Shown here: positions 1 through 10,394 of the stretch, piece by piece
Numbering within the stretch: the stretch's first letter is position 1
Layout: each line of letters opens with the position of its first letter
NCBI GenBank assembly: GCA_951640165.1
Contig: OX621238.1
Coordinates: 28,110,001 to 28,174,000 of the forward strand
Source: Pseudoips prasinana
Lineage: Eukaryota > Arthropoda > Insecta > Lepidoptera > Nolidae
Length of the DNA stretch: 64,000 bases
Direction of reading: 5' to 3'
Program-made: the position numbers and the translations under genes
The notes under the pieces: generated by a model
Told to the model about the DNA's origin: nothing
The model's input: the letters and a program-made list of their open reading frames with translations, nothing else
The model's database searches: none

Positions 1-80
1 CCGGCACAGATGGCTAATCTCTGTTGAGACTGGCCGCCGTGGCTGAAATTCGGCTAGGAGGACATTATTATTATTATTTA
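1..80 (+). mobile_element. tRNA-derived SINE (family T1), 3' end
   Basis: The window opens inside the 3' part of a SINE that recurs many times here (T1). The segment carries the family's signature: a pyrimidine-rich block reading GAGACTGGCCGCCGTGGC, then AAATTCGGCTAGGAG and an (ATT)n tail. The 5' tRNA-like head lies outside the window. A longer sense copy is at 40209-40535. Confidence 0.75.
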
Positions 81-763
81 AGGCGCAGTATAACGCTAAT
101 TCCAACACACATTTTTTTTATCGAGCGTGACTTAACGAATCACAGTAAAGAGTTAACAAAAATCTTGCTGATGCCACAGAATATCAACAAGCAAATAGAA
201 AACGGTACTATAATAAAATTCCCACTTTGTCAATAAGCACTCGGACTATTTAAACACAAGGAATTTTGTGGTGTCATGTTCTTATTCATTATACCAGGCA
301 CGTTTTTATTTAACATATATTTTTATTTATACTTTATTATTTGATACAATTTCATTTGGCATATTCATAGGGATATTGCTAATACAATGGAAAAAAATTG
401 TTATGAACTTTAAATGAAAATATTATCTTAAAAATCAGTATTTGTGTTTCAAAAGTTAGTGACAGAAACGAAACGCTGCAAAACTGACTCCGCGTAGTTT
501 ACTCTGCCCTACTCCTAAGACGGCTTAAAGCGTCTGGTTTTTTTGACAAAATAAATTATTATCAGCTAGTTCAGGAAGATGATGGTGCCCACGTGCCTAG
601 GAGAGAACGTATTTCTGTCGATCCTATTTCAGATTCTGGTTGTTTTACATGTCCGATCGGATTATAAGAGTTGTAGACAGTGCATTTATTCTACACACAC
701 ACTTGTCCCGCACAGATAGCTCGTCTCATTTGCGCAATCTACAATGGTCGCAATTGGACCGAA
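81..763. other. AT-rich DNA, no gene seen
   Basis: No open frame with coding character and no recognisable repeat. Short ORFs here are chance. Ends where the tandem unit at 764 begins. Confidence 0.6.
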
Positions 764-1250
764 TGGATCTTATTATAATTTTTACCGTCATATAAATATT
801 TAAAAAGCTATAACACAGAAATATTAAGGATTTCATGTATGGTTTTAATTATACGAATAAATAATTGAAATAAAATGAACTATGGCAACCAGAAAGCAAA
901 TGTACAGACGCCAGCACATCCAGATACCCCAATCTGTCAAATTTCTTTTATAGATTTTCAACTTTATCACATAATCATAAGGTTCACTTTCAATTGCGGA
1001 AATTTGACAGATAGCTTGCAGTGTTGGCGTCTGTACCAAGTGGATTTTATTATATTTTTACTGTCATATAAATATTTAAAAACTATAACATAGAAATATT
1101 AAGGTTGTACAAAATCCTAATAATTTCATGTATAGTTTTAATTCTACCAATAAATCAATATCTTGGGACAACTAGCATACTGCCATTTGATCCCAAACTC
1201 GGCAGACCCTGAACTATGGCAACAAGAAAGCAAATGTACCAAGTGGATTT
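764..1250 (+). repeat. Imperfect tandem duplication, one unit carrying a MITE
   Basis: Two units of about 200 bp (excluding the MITE) repeat head to tail: the block with GTCATATAAATATTTAAAA occurs near 786 and again near 1061, and the block ACTATGGCAAC..AGAAAGCAAATG occurs at 879-902 and 1215-1238, each followed by CCAAGTGGATTT. Unit 1 is interrupted by the MITE at 903-1035; unit 2 is not, so it preserves the empty target. Unit 2 keeps about 50 bp resembling the T2 SINE (GCCATTTGATCCCAAACT) that unit 1 lacks. Confidence 0.75.
903..1035. mobile_element. Mariner-type MITE (family M1), copy 1, with TA duplication
   Basis: Near-palindromic element with termini CAGACGCCAGCACATC and, inverted, a slightly diverged GTGTTGGCGTCTG. 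The body from 905 to 1033 is about 129 bp, flanked by TA on both sides. The duplicate unit at 1215-1250 reads AAATG-TA-CCAAG without the element, so TA is the duplicated target, as in IS630/Tc1/mariner transposition. Ten copies of M1 lie in the window; none encodes protein. Confidence 0.85.
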
Positions 1251-1254
1251 CATT

Positions 1255-1766
1255 ATAGGTACTCCTAGCCGAATTTCGGCCACGGCGGCCAGTCTCAATA
1301 GAGATTAGCCATCTGCGCAGGACATATTTATAGTGCACAAGCGTGTGCGCAAACACAGGAGCACTTTCTATTCCATCACTCTCATGATCCGATGGGACGC
1401 CCAACGACACGACTGGAAAGAGGTCAGACCGACCGACGGCTTTACGTGCTCTCCAAGAAACGGGGTATAATACCGCCAACTCCCAGACTTGCCAAAGCCA
1501 GGACATGCCTGAGCTTCATCGCTCAGTGTCATTTCATTGTGTGCCACTGTTGATCCTGGCTTACAGGAGTTGCAGTGGTGGGTAAGAGGGAGGGACTAGT
1601 CCCGTTAAACAAAATAAAAACTCCCAGACTTCGGACTGATGCTTAGAAATTTTTCTTTTAAAGAAATGTCCCAAAATCACTTTAGGCTAGACCCGGGATT
1701 GGAACCCAGGACCTAGTTCTCTGCGGGTGAACACGCTACCGCTGGACCAACGAGGCAGAAATCTGT
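1255..1766 (-). mobile_element. tRNA-derived SINE T1, nearly full length, interrupted
   Basis: Read on the minus strand from about 1766 it starts with a tRNA-like head (GCCTCGTTGGTCCAGCGGTA as A-box region, GGGTTCCAATCCC as B-box), runs through the body shared with copies at 5158 and 40209, and ends in the T1 signature near 1260. RNA polymerase III transcription from the internal boxes is what is known of such SINEs. It is split at 1490/1620 by a 128-bp retroinsertion. Mobilisation would need a LINE partner that I cannot name. Confidence 0.8.
1491..1618 (+). mobile_element. Short A-tailed retroinsertion inside SINE T1
   Basis: A 128-bp stretch ending in AAACAAAATAAAA is bounded by exact copies of ACTCCCAGACTT (1479-1490 and 1620-1631). 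The uninterrupted T1 copies have this string once, so it is a target-site duplication. An A-rich 3' end plus a 12-13 bp duplication is what target-primed reverse transcription leaves. I do not recognise the inserted sequence; it could be a strongly 5'-truncated LINE 3' end or a processed transcript. Confidence 0.8.
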
Positions 1767-1930
1767 AACGCTAGACTGAAAGCAATTCAAATTGTCATTG
1801 TCAAATCGCACTTACTTGTGGCTCAAAATACAAGTTTTTCCCGTGCGATACCTACTTTAATACTCTTAAGTACAAGACCAATTTAATATATCAAACTTCG
1901 GCAGCTCGACGAACCCGGTAAAATACGTAG

Positions 1931-2069
1931 TACAGACGGCAGCACATCAATCCACCCCAAACTGTCAAATTTCGCCAATTGAAAGTGAACCTTATGCTTA
2001 TGTGATAAAGTTGAAAATCTATAAACGAAATTTGACAGATTGGGGTAGCTGGAAGTGCTGGCGTCTGTA
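1931..2069. mobile_element. MITE M1, copy 2
   Basis: Termini CAGACGGCAGCACATC and TGCTGGCGTCTG inverted, subterminal TGTCAAATTT blocks on both sides, TA at 1931-1932 and 2068-2069. The internal AT-rich centre matches the other M1 copies. Confidence 0.85.
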
Positions 2070-2385
2070 CCATATTGGTGACTGCTGATATATTTCACGA
2101 CCATCCTTCGAGTTTCCGTTCCGAAATATTGAGTGATAATGAAGTAAGACATTTTCTTATATGCGACTATAAATAATTAATTAATTACTTACTGTGTATT
2201 TCTCGTTGCGATCTCTGTACTATTTTCTTATTGCTTCGTATTTTTCCTATTGACTAATTATTCGATGAGTATTTTATTCTGTTTGCCTGGAATCCCTTGA
2301 CACCAATTTCATCGAGTGACTGTCTACTTGTTTTTAAATGTACATGCACATAGTTGGGATAAACAGCTGCCTTAGTCCGTATTAT

Positions 2386-2814
2386 CTTACTTACTTACTT
2401 ATCGTATGGGCAGCGGTTACCCCTAGTGTCAGAGTTTTTCAAGCCACCCATTAGCCCTCTGACATGGCTTAAATACCTACTGTCGCCAGAGCTCATAGGG
2501 GAGGGTCAGCAACACTTGTTTGCTGGCTTTTAAAGGCCGACAACGCACTCGCCACACCTCTGGTGTTGCGAGTGTCCTTGGGCGGCGGTGATCAGTTACC
2601 ATCAGGTGACCCACGTGCTCGTTTGTCGTCCTCTGATATAAAAAATAATAATAATAGCTACAACCGGGACCGATAGTTTAAAGTACCCTATAAAGCTCGG
2701 AGACGCTCAGAAATTAAACCACTGTGGCGGTCACCCATCTATGGACTGAGCGCGAGCTTAGTTGCTTAACCTCGTCAATCACTTACGCACTATGAGAGCA
2801 TCTGGCTATGAGCG
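2386..2814 (-). mobile_element. 5S-rRNA-derived SINE (SINE3-like, family S5), interrupted
   Basis: Minus-strand copy. The head near 2814-2715 aligns with the 5S rRNA internal promoter: a GGTTAAGCAAC A-box-like block, then CCATAGATGGGTGACCGCC, nearly the 5S C-box. The 3' end at 2386 is a (AAGT)n tail. Within the unit a LINE 3' end has inserted at about 2482-2655; removing it restores the order seen in uninterrupted copies such as 45791-46051. Not a functional 5S gene: it lacks the 5S 3' half and diverges at the 5' end. Confidence 0.8.
2482..2655 (+). mobile_element. LINE 3' end (family L1), inserted in 5S SINE
   Basis: 5'-truncated copy of the 3' end of the LINE whose coding part lies at 18537-19451 (minus). 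Shared landmarks are GCTCGTTTGTCGTCC near the 3' end and the block around GGCGGCGGTGATCA. It ends in an A-rich AAAAAATAATAATA tail. Sister copies: 39680-39858 and 62395-62560. Confidence 0.75.
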
Positions 2815-4455
2815 TAATGTAGTTATTGTTTTTATGACATGACGTTTTCAGTTAGCCTGCTGTCACTGCTTCACTGGACATTTACGGAAAAGTGTAACCC
2901 GTAAAGAGAGTTAATTAGCACTATCGTACTTGTTCCTTCCATACAACTTTTTTCGTAACCACTTGCTGCACGTTATGAACACGAGATAAAAAGTTATCAA
3001 TCAGTATAACTTATAGAACATAATAATATCACTATTTGTCACCGCGACTCGTGTCAATACTCTTACAGAATAGGTATACTGTTACTGCACATAAGTATTA
3101 AATAAAATCATAATGTTCTCAGAATGTCTTCCATGCATCGAGATTATATACATAATGTATGAATATTTATACTTAAATCGCGGAAAATCAAGCGACTAGG
3201 TACTGCCTTTTATATTGTCAAAGTTGACTGCAGTTATTTATAAGGGATTGACCAGTCAACGCGATCACTCTGTGTACCCGGCTATGCCAGGCCAGGCTAT
3301 AAATTCTCCCAAGGCCTCGACTGCACTGCAGTCTACTTCCGGGCTCGTGCACCCCTGGACGTAAATACACGTCGACTTTGAAAGGGTTGATAGCTGTGTC
3401 GATGTTCACATAAAGGTAATTACGAAGATACGGAAGAGTGGTTGTCTAACATAGTTTGATAATTCTAGCTAAAAATTTACATCGCCTGAAGCTTTTTATG
3501 GAAAAATTTTAAACTAAGTTAAGAACGACACGAAGCCGCAAAAAAGGATTCAGTTTTTTCTATGTCGCAGACTGGATTTTTCGTTCAATTTAAAATAGAA
3601 AATTGTTAGTTAAATTGTTAGATAGTTATATGAAGACAATTTTAGCTGTGTAGTATGTTAAAAGACGACAAACCTTAAAATAGTTATTTGGAAACGTTAT
3701 TAGACCAATATAAAACAAAATGTTTAAAATAAAATATGGATTCACTTATTACGTTCATTCCTAATATAGCTGGTGATTCTGATTTTTATACCACTGGTGT
3801 TGCATAGAATCGGACCATGGCCCTGAATCTATGATAAATTTGGAATCATTTTGTTTACAATGATTCCAAACTAATATACAACATTATTTATGTGGACTAG
3901 GCTATTCGCCAAAATATTGTATTACATTATGAGTGTTTTGCAATATTTTATGACTACGTGACTATAGTGCGTGACTTTAAAAATTAGTAGAGCAAGTTAA
4001 ATGCTAAATAAATTTCATTTGGATAACAATGCAGTTTGTCTATTTTTATTGTTTATTCTCTCGAAATATTCTACGCTAGCCAAATAAAAAGTTACAAATG
4101 TGATATTGGGATATGACTTTTAAGATTTTTTTCAGTATCAGGGCGGAGTCTAGAAGTGCCTCGGAGAGCACGTACAGTCTCAAAGATGACCTTTAACTTT
4201 ACCCTTTTATTTTTTAAGAATTTTCTCACGAGTAAAGATCATGGCATCGTCCATCCCCTCTGAAGTATTGAGCAACTCGATTAGAGCTTTTCTACAAAAG
4301 CCAGTAACATAGATCCCGTTGTCCTCGTAAGACACATACAACAAACCTTAACTTGATGGGTTTGTCGTTTCGCGGCAGAGCTTCTTTGCCCACATTGCAA
4401 CTCCATGTTCAGACCAGCTCTATAATATAATTTGCCATCAGGCTTCTTGCATACA
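2815..4455. other. AT-rich DNA, no gene seen
   Basis: No coding character. A SINE T1 scrap with GTGCCTCGGAGAGCACGTA lies near 4137-4190. A moderately GC-rich patch at 3230-3410 has no recognisable content. Confidence 0.55.
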
Positions 4456-4457
4456 TC

Positions 4458-4670
4458 ATGCATACATAGACTCACCTCTGTTTCCCAGAGGGGTAGGCAG
4501 AGATAACGGATTTCCATTTGTCACGATCTTTGCACACCTCTTTTGCCTCGATTACTGTCATTATATTCCTCATACATGCTCGCCGGTTTAGGGTACTCTG
4601 ACCTGGCCTTTCTTGAGAACGTCTCCAATTTGGTCAGATAATGCTCTACGAGGTCTTCCCGAATTTTACA
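4458..4670 (-). mobile_element. LINE C-terminal fragment (family L2), copy 1
   Basis: Reading minus, this encodes pieces of a retrotransposon C-terminus, e.g. a [18 protein letters not shown] stretch and [17 protein letters not shown], followed by 3' UTR. It is colinear with copies at 36545-36816 and 40618-40825; that at 36545 keeps the best frame. This copy has small indels that break the frame. Parent is probably an RTE-like LINE; the reverse transcriptase is absent. Confidence 0.65.
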
Positions 4671-5157
4671 TACATAAGTTTCAGAGTCCTGAAAGTAACA
4701 AATGTAGGTCAAACAGACGAGATTCCGGCGGATGCCTAGTTATGTATGTGCATTTTACATTCATTGAAGTATTCTTTTGATTTAAATTATATCTCTGTAC
4801 TGTGTAATGGACATTTTCTACCAGCAACATTAGTTGCAATACTGCTCGTGTTGCAATTAACGACAAAGCTCTCCATTACCAAGAACCTTTTCTTATATGT
4901 GTAATTGGACCAAGGGCATGCAAGTAGTTAGTGTTAGCTGGATGGGAACAATGATAGTACTTAATAAAATATTAATTTAATCTTTATTTCAGACAGGATA
5001 CAGATATAGTCTATATTTTCGTATGAAGATATAGTTTAGTAAGGTTTGTTAATAGTACACAAAAATACATAAATATGTTAGTGTTTTGTACTACCTACTA
5101 CTATAGTCTACTTTTTATTTTTGTGCAGGTGTACACAATTGGTTGTGTAAAGAAAAA

Positions 5158-5424
5158 TTTCTCGGTATCAGCCCGAAGTATGGGAGTTAGCGGTATTATA
5201 CCCCCGTGCCTCGGAGAGCACGTAGAGCCATCGGTCCTGTACCTGACTTTCCGGTCGTGTTTCTAGTCGTCCCATCGGATCATGACAGTGTTGGAATAGA
5301 AAGTGCCCCTGTATTTGCGCACACACTTGTGCACTATAATGTGTCCCGTACAGATGGCTAGTCTCCATTGAGACTGGCCGCCGTGGGCGAAATTTGGCTA
5401 AAAGTACATAATTATCATTATTAA
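5158..5424 (+). mobile_element. SINE T1, 5'-truncated
   Basis: Sense copy beginning in the body (CTCGGTATCAGCCCGAAG) and running to the 3' signature with GGCCGCCGTGGGCGAAAT and an (ATT)n-like end. The tRNA head is missing. Confidence 0.8.
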
Positions 5425-5868
5425 TATATATAGTCGCTATCAATGTTTAAGGCCACCACCGTCATCGACAAAAAAATATTAATGTTTTAAATATTTCTAC
5501 CTTTAGAAAATCTAATGGCGCTTTATTATTTTAAGCTCAACATAAATTGTCAGCACATACTGTATCAAAATAATTTGTCAAGGAGCCTTTCTTCATTGCA
5601 CATTGTGGTGAACACCTGCTCATGCACGATAATATATGGCCTGAAGACACACGTACAGTCAGCAATAAAGGTCTTAAGCGACTGCCTTTATTGTCTATGA
5701 TCAACATTGTCTATGGGATTTTACTGGTATTACACTCTCAGTAGTATAGATAGTGCCGGAGGCACTTGTGGCACTGATATTATGTTAGCACTTTAAGACT
5801 TTTTTTTTTATTTATTTATTTAGGACAACTTAAAAAACATATAAAATACATTAAATAAATAATAATAA
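5425..5868. other. AT-rich DNA, no gene seen
   Basis: No coding character or named repeat; ends in an A/T-rich run that abuts the LINE 3' end at 5869. Confidence 0.5.
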
Positions 5869-6373
5869 ATAAATAAAAAAGGTTTTTATTCACGTAGACT
5901 TCAAAAAAGCGCTTGTAAATAGTCAGAACATGTTTGTAGTATTATAGTTGTATACATTATTATTTCTAGTAACATAGATATTAGGTACACATGTATTGAT
6001 AGTATTAAAACATTAATAAAATTTATTTTATAACAGCAATGATATTTAGCTAGCTCGAATCAAGTTATTGTCAAGAGATTATGTTTAAGTTTAATTATCT
6101 AGTTTAAGTCTAATTATCTAGTTTAAGTCTAATATTTGTGATACATATTGGCAATGGTTCTGTCTATATTAAGGTGATATTATTATGACGGACCTTGTGT
6201 TAATAACGACGGTCGCGCTTTAATGCTACCACCGGATCCAATGCGCCCCAACTGAGAAGACCCAGCGAAACAAACTCAGCGGGTGTCTCTACTACCGGTT
6301 TCAACACGGCCCAGTTGAGACGCTCCGGCGAAACATACTCAATGGGGCATATACACGAGATTTGGTCCACTTA
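5869..6373 (-). mobile_element. LINE 3' end (family L3), young copy
   Basis: On the minus strand the unit runs from GTGGACCAAATCTCGTG at 6373 to a polyadenylation-like GTGAATAAAAACC and A-rich end at about 5870. It shares more than 400 bp at near identity with 53176-53582 (a handful of differences seen by eye) and a more diverged copy at 62578-63035. It contains two ~55-bp tandem units beginning GTTTCGC (C/T)GG. It resembles a retrotransposon 3' UTR; no conserved protein domain is visible. Confidence 0.7.
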
Positions 6374-6424
6374 CTGTAATTATTTAGCAGGCAAACACAA
6401 TATATGCTCGATCGGTTGTCTGTT

Positions 6425-7010
6425 TATTTATTTATTTTAGGTTTAATTTATTAGAAAGAGAAAATAAAAACGTCAAAATAAAAGTAACATTAATCATTTT
6501 GAGACACAACCAACAGTTCTGAAATTCGTAGAATATTTAAATAATAGATAGTTTTATTACAGATAGTTCATGTAACATAAAAGATTACTCATGTCTATAT
6601 GGCTATAAGATCTCCAGCGGACTATGTGCAGGTAGATGCCGACCGCCAAATGTCTTTATCGTCAATGTAATCCTTAGTAGTGTAGTAACCCTTAGCCATA
6701 AGTTCATGTTTAATGTGTGACTTAAACTTATTATCAGGTAGTTTAGTTATATGAATAGGGAGCTTGTTATAAAACCTAGTACAATTTCCCATGAATGACT
6801 TTTTTGTTTTGCTAACTCTAAAGGCTGGTATAGCTAGTTTGTCCTTATTTCTTGTATTGACATTGTGCAAGTCACTCCGTTTTTTATATTTATCTAAATT
6901 TTTCCGCACAAACATTATATTCTGATATATGTATTCAGATGGAACAGTAAGTATATTTACCTCTTTAAAAACGCTTCGTAGAGACTCGCGACTGCCTAGA
7001 TTATATTGTA
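6425..7010 (-). mobile_element. Non-LTR retrotransposon, reverse transcriptase C-terminal remnant (family L4)
   Basis: The minus-strand frame from about 7010 to 6622 reads through YNLGSRESLRSVFKEV, an LTVPSEYIYQN stretch, SDLHNVNTRNKDKL, SFMGNCTRFYNKLP and YYTTKDYIDDKDIW before its stop. These are the conserved C-terminal landmarks of Jockey/CR1-type LINE ORF2 proteins, downstream of the polymerase domain. About 130 codons remain; the catalytic domain is not present. The 3' UTR continues to about 6425. A 5'-truncated, inactive copy. Confidence 0.8.
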
Positions 7011-7544
7011 TGTATTGAATACATACATGTTATAAAATTACGTCGAGTCGAGTTAGTTTCGTTAAAATATGTTTTAGTACTCATTGAATTTTTAGTGGTT
7101 TAAGTAGTGATAGTAATCTTAAGTTTAGTAAGTAAAGTTTCCAGACTTAGGAAGTATAGAGTCCCACTTGTAGGCGAATCTACATTACGGTTTTACACCA
7201 AAGTCATTACAAACCGATTTTATTGTACCTTAAACCCTTTTAACTAGTGCCTACTGGTTATATAGGTTTAAGTAGTAATCATCCTACAATATTTTTTATT
7301 TTTTTTATTAGGTCACCATAAACATGAAAAATAAGAACAGATATCTTTTACAGGTATTTGTATTGTCATCGATCGCAAATATGCTATTTTAACTAAATAA
7401 TTATGTGTATTGTCGTTTAGAATTGATTCATTCTGAAAAAGTAATTAGGACTGTAAACACTAATCACCTAATACCTTGTGTAAACTTTTTTTAACAAATC
7501 ATTCATTTATTATTCTACAACAAGAATATATAAAATATATAGAG
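7011..7544. other. AT-rich DNA, no gene seen
   Basis: Low-complexity AT-rich sequence with no coding character or recognised repeat. Confidence 0.5.
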
Positions 7545-8150
7545 GTAGCTGCATAATATATATCAAAGTGTGTTTCTGAACACAACCCAATCTAGATGTT
7601 TACATTTAGTGACATAGATTTGCACATCCGTCTTAAAGACAAAAATACATATAACCTATATATAAAATACTATAACCTATATTTTGTTGTAAATGTACTA
7701 AAAGTTTGGTTTTGGAATCTTCCCTATTGTAGTTTACCAACTTATATCGAAGCGTGATTCTCAACGCAACCGAATCTAGATTTTAAAGTTTAGTGACAAC
7801 AATTGGCACATCCGGATTAAAGACAAAAAAATCGCATACATGCGAATATAACCTATTATTATAATTATTAGTAAAAAGGACAATATTTTCTTATAAATGA
7901 ACTATAAGTATAGCTTCGGAAGCTTATTGTTGTATACCAACATATATAAAAGCGTATTTCTGAACGCAACAGAATCTAGATATTGCCGTTTAGTTTCAAT
8001 GTTTTGCAACATCCGCTTTAAAGACAAAAAATTCGCATGCCTGCAAATATAACCTATCATTTGCTGGTTAATTAAAAATAAAAAAAGTCAATATTTTCTT
8101 GTAAATGTACTTGAAGTTGGATTTAGAAGGTTATTGTTGAGTATCATAAT
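7545..8150 (+). repeat. Three diverged tandem units of about 180-200 bp
   Basis: Three consecutive units share the ordered landmarks TTTCTGAACGCAAC, AATCTAGAT, a GTTTAGTG-like block, CACATCCG/AACATCCG, TTAAAGACAAAAA, ATATAACCTAT and TTTTCTTGTAAATG. Unit starts are near 7570, 7752 and 7952. Divergence between units is considerable, so the array is old. An inverted single unit lies at 10525-10680, so the sequence is both tandem and dispersed. Confidence 0.75.
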
Positions 8151-9129
8151 ATTTATTTGTTTGTCTGTGATACTGTGGACAAATTACATGTAGTATTTTA
8201 AGATCAAAATTAGGTAACAGGAAGCGAACATTTTAGCGTGGTGCTAACTGTACAGCTGCATTAAACTCTTAACATTGAAGATGACGAAGTACCTACTCAC
8301 ATAATGAAGGTTTGAAACAGATCATAATTTTACGAGAACAAGGCTTGTGGAGTTCAAACTTAATACACAATACGCTACCTACTTAGAAAGGTGGTAAAAA
8401 GCAAATAATGTCATTTTATTTTGGATTTTCATTTGCATTAGCTATTTTGTAACAAAATGGTAAACTAATGACTATATACCTAAACTCAAACTAGGAAATA
8501 TTTGAGCTATTATTAATCATTTGTATTATTTTAGCTTTTAGTTTTTGCCAGTGGGGGTTGAACCAGCACCCTCTTCCAATTCGGTAGGTATTCTGCCGTT
8601 AAGGTGCGAACGATATGACATATCACGATTACCATTTACGAATTCTTTTGAAGTAACTAGGTCTATCGTTAGTAGTATTAACGCCAAAGCCCCGACACCG
8701 GATTAGTAGAGGGTGGTCGATCTATCCCCGCCCAACAAAAAAAAATTTATGATTTCCCAGTTTCCAATTTAGATATACGTTTTACTTTAGGCGTAATTTA
8801 TATTATTAATAAAAATTATTTTTAATAAAAAAAAAATATAAAAACTCTATCAATTGTGCTACCACTACTTCTCCTTTAAATATAAGTACATTGGGACAAA
8901 AATAGAATTGATTGATTGATAGAGCAGTATGAAACCGGAATGTTTAGCAAATGGGATGAAAATATGGCAAAAAAGTAAAACCTAGGTATGTAACTCGGTA
9001 GTCTTTGGTACTCACCCATATTTCACGATAAGTATTAGCAACCTGAATTAGAGACAATACAATATTATTATTTCTTCACGTATTCTTTATCTAAGTTTGT
9101 ACGGGCTTAGTGCATTTCACTTGCACCAA
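8151..9129. other. AT-rich DNA with a tRNA-like SINE scrap
   Basis: No gene seen. At 8548-8645 (minus) GTTGAACCAGCACCCTCTTCC and CGAACGAT match the head of SINE family T6 (see 9130-9345), badly decayed. Confidence 0.45.
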
Positions 9130-9345
9130 TACATATCAGTCGGCCATGCTTCTAGAAAACAAAGACGATGGATAATACCTACATCCTCCAGAAGGGTGTT
9201 AGCAAGGGAATCCTAAATTTGATCTGCCAGTGTGTATCGTTCGTAGCTTAACGCAGAGCGCCTACCCCAGATTGGTAGATGGTGCAGGTTCGGGACCCGC
9301 CGGACGATTGAAGCATCTTCTACACGGTTGCAAACCAACGTCCCA
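9130..9345 (+). mobile_element. tRNA-derived SINE, family T6
   Basis: Contains GTATCGTTCGTAGCTTAACG as an A-box-like part and GGTTCGGGACCCGCC as a B-box-like part, about 75 bp long like a tRNA, preceded by GGCCATGCTTCTAGAAAACA, a block also present at 13590-13740. Related minus copy at 12545-12659. Confidence 0.55.
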
Positions 9346-9468
9346 ACAGAGGTCACCCTGGTGTTTGCCATCCATCTAGACTGCACAACTGCAGACTAGA
9401 TTTCCCATTTTTGAGATTTGATTAACGCTTGCATTGCGAATAATAGTGTAAAATTCAAACCCATATAA

Positions 9469-9548
9469 TTGTCCTGCGCGGGAATCAAACCCGAGACATG
9501 AATTGGCGAGGCCACTGTCTCAACCGCCGCACCACACGTGCAGTCAAA
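9469..9548 (-). mobile_element. tRNA-derived SINE head, family T3
   Basis: Minus strand: GCACGTGTGGTGCGGCGGTT, then GACAGTGGCCTCGCC and GGGTTTGATTCCCGCGCAGG. These are A- and B-box positions spaced as in a tRNA. Related copies: 15935-16065, 55003-55095, 56040-56170. The acceptor stem does not pair well, so I call a SINE, not a tRNA gene. Confidence 0.7.
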
Positions 9549-9664
9549 AGTTATTGTATAGATATAATAAATAAATAGTATTTTAGCGCTCGGGCGACTA
9601 CCACGTCGAGAACCTATTAATATTATTTACATATAACCATTTCCATTCATCACCATCCACCATA

Positions 9665-9884
9665 GCAGTATCACAGAAAGATGTTCTCACCTGTCCCTAA
9701 GTGATCGGTGAAGTTAAGCAACTAGGCTCGCGGTTAGTCCATAGATGGGTGACCACCAAAGTGGCACGTTAAGCTGTCGGTCCCGGTTGTAGTCATTAGA
9801 CAACAGTTGTTAAGCCATGTCAGAGGCCTACTGGGCGGCTTGAACAACTCTGACACTAGGGTAACCACTGACCTTACGATAAGT
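9665..9884 (+). mobile_element. 5S-rRNA-derived SINE S5, sense copy
   Basis: Sense copy with GTTAAGCAAC, CGCGGTTAGTCCATAGATGG and GTGACC at the head and the shared body (GTCAGAGGCCTACTGGGCGG) to ACGATAAG. A short internal deletion removes the GTTTAATTTCTGAGCGTCTC block. Its 3' end runs straight into the palindrome at 9883. Confidence 0.8.
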
Positions 9885-10059
9885 ATGGTGATGATTTTAT
9901 AGTAAAAGTCGTAGGTTAGAAAATACGGTAAAATTTATTCTCAGTGAATACTAGACTCCTATCATATGGTACTTATATGATAGGAGTCTAGTATTCACTG
10001 AGAATAAATTTTACCGTATTTTCTAACCTACGACTTTTACTATAAAATCATCACCATAC
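9883..10059. repeat. Perfect 85-bp-arm palindrome
   Basis: Positions 9883-9967 and 9975-10059 are exact reverse complements over 85 bp with a 7-bp spacer GGTACTT (9968-9974). Ends read GTATGGTGATGATTTTATAG and the inverse. The left arm begins within or directly at the end of the 5S SINE. Could be a foldback MITE or a recent inverted duplication by template switching; an assembly artefact cannot be excluded. Confidence 0.9.
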
Positions 10060-10279
10060 ACACAAGTTTATACAAAGTTTCATCAATACATCAAAATTGT
10101 ACAAAGTCACCCACCTCTATTATATTCATCCATCAAAATTTAAGGTCTAGTGTTTATTCAGGGTATTTACAAATTAAGGATTTAGGCCCTCGCTTCCAGG
10201 TCATCGGGTACACAAACTCTAAAAGTCGCAACATGTTTATTTTTTATCAATGCTTCTTGTTTGGATTAGATTACTGTAC

Positions 10280-10394
10280 CCACAGACGCCAGCACATCCC
10301 CAGTTGAAAGTGAACCTTATACTTATGTGATAAAGTTGAAAATCTATAAAATAAATTTGATAGATTGGGGTAGCTGGATGTGCTGGCTTCTGTA
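10280..10394. mobile_element. MITE M1, copy 3, internally deleted
   Basis: Begins CAGACGCCAGCACATCC and ends GTGCTGGCTTCTG followed by TA. The left TGTCAAATTT block is deleted so the element is shorter than the others; the left TA has mutated (CCCA). Confidence 0.8.

Noticed and set aside
845..1093. Overlapping ORFs on both strands at a MITE, and similar pairs at 1883-2152 and 14435-14753
   Set aside because: Each M1 MITE yields the same VQTPAH..TPICQISFIDFQL-type peptides because it is palindromic; it is non-coding.
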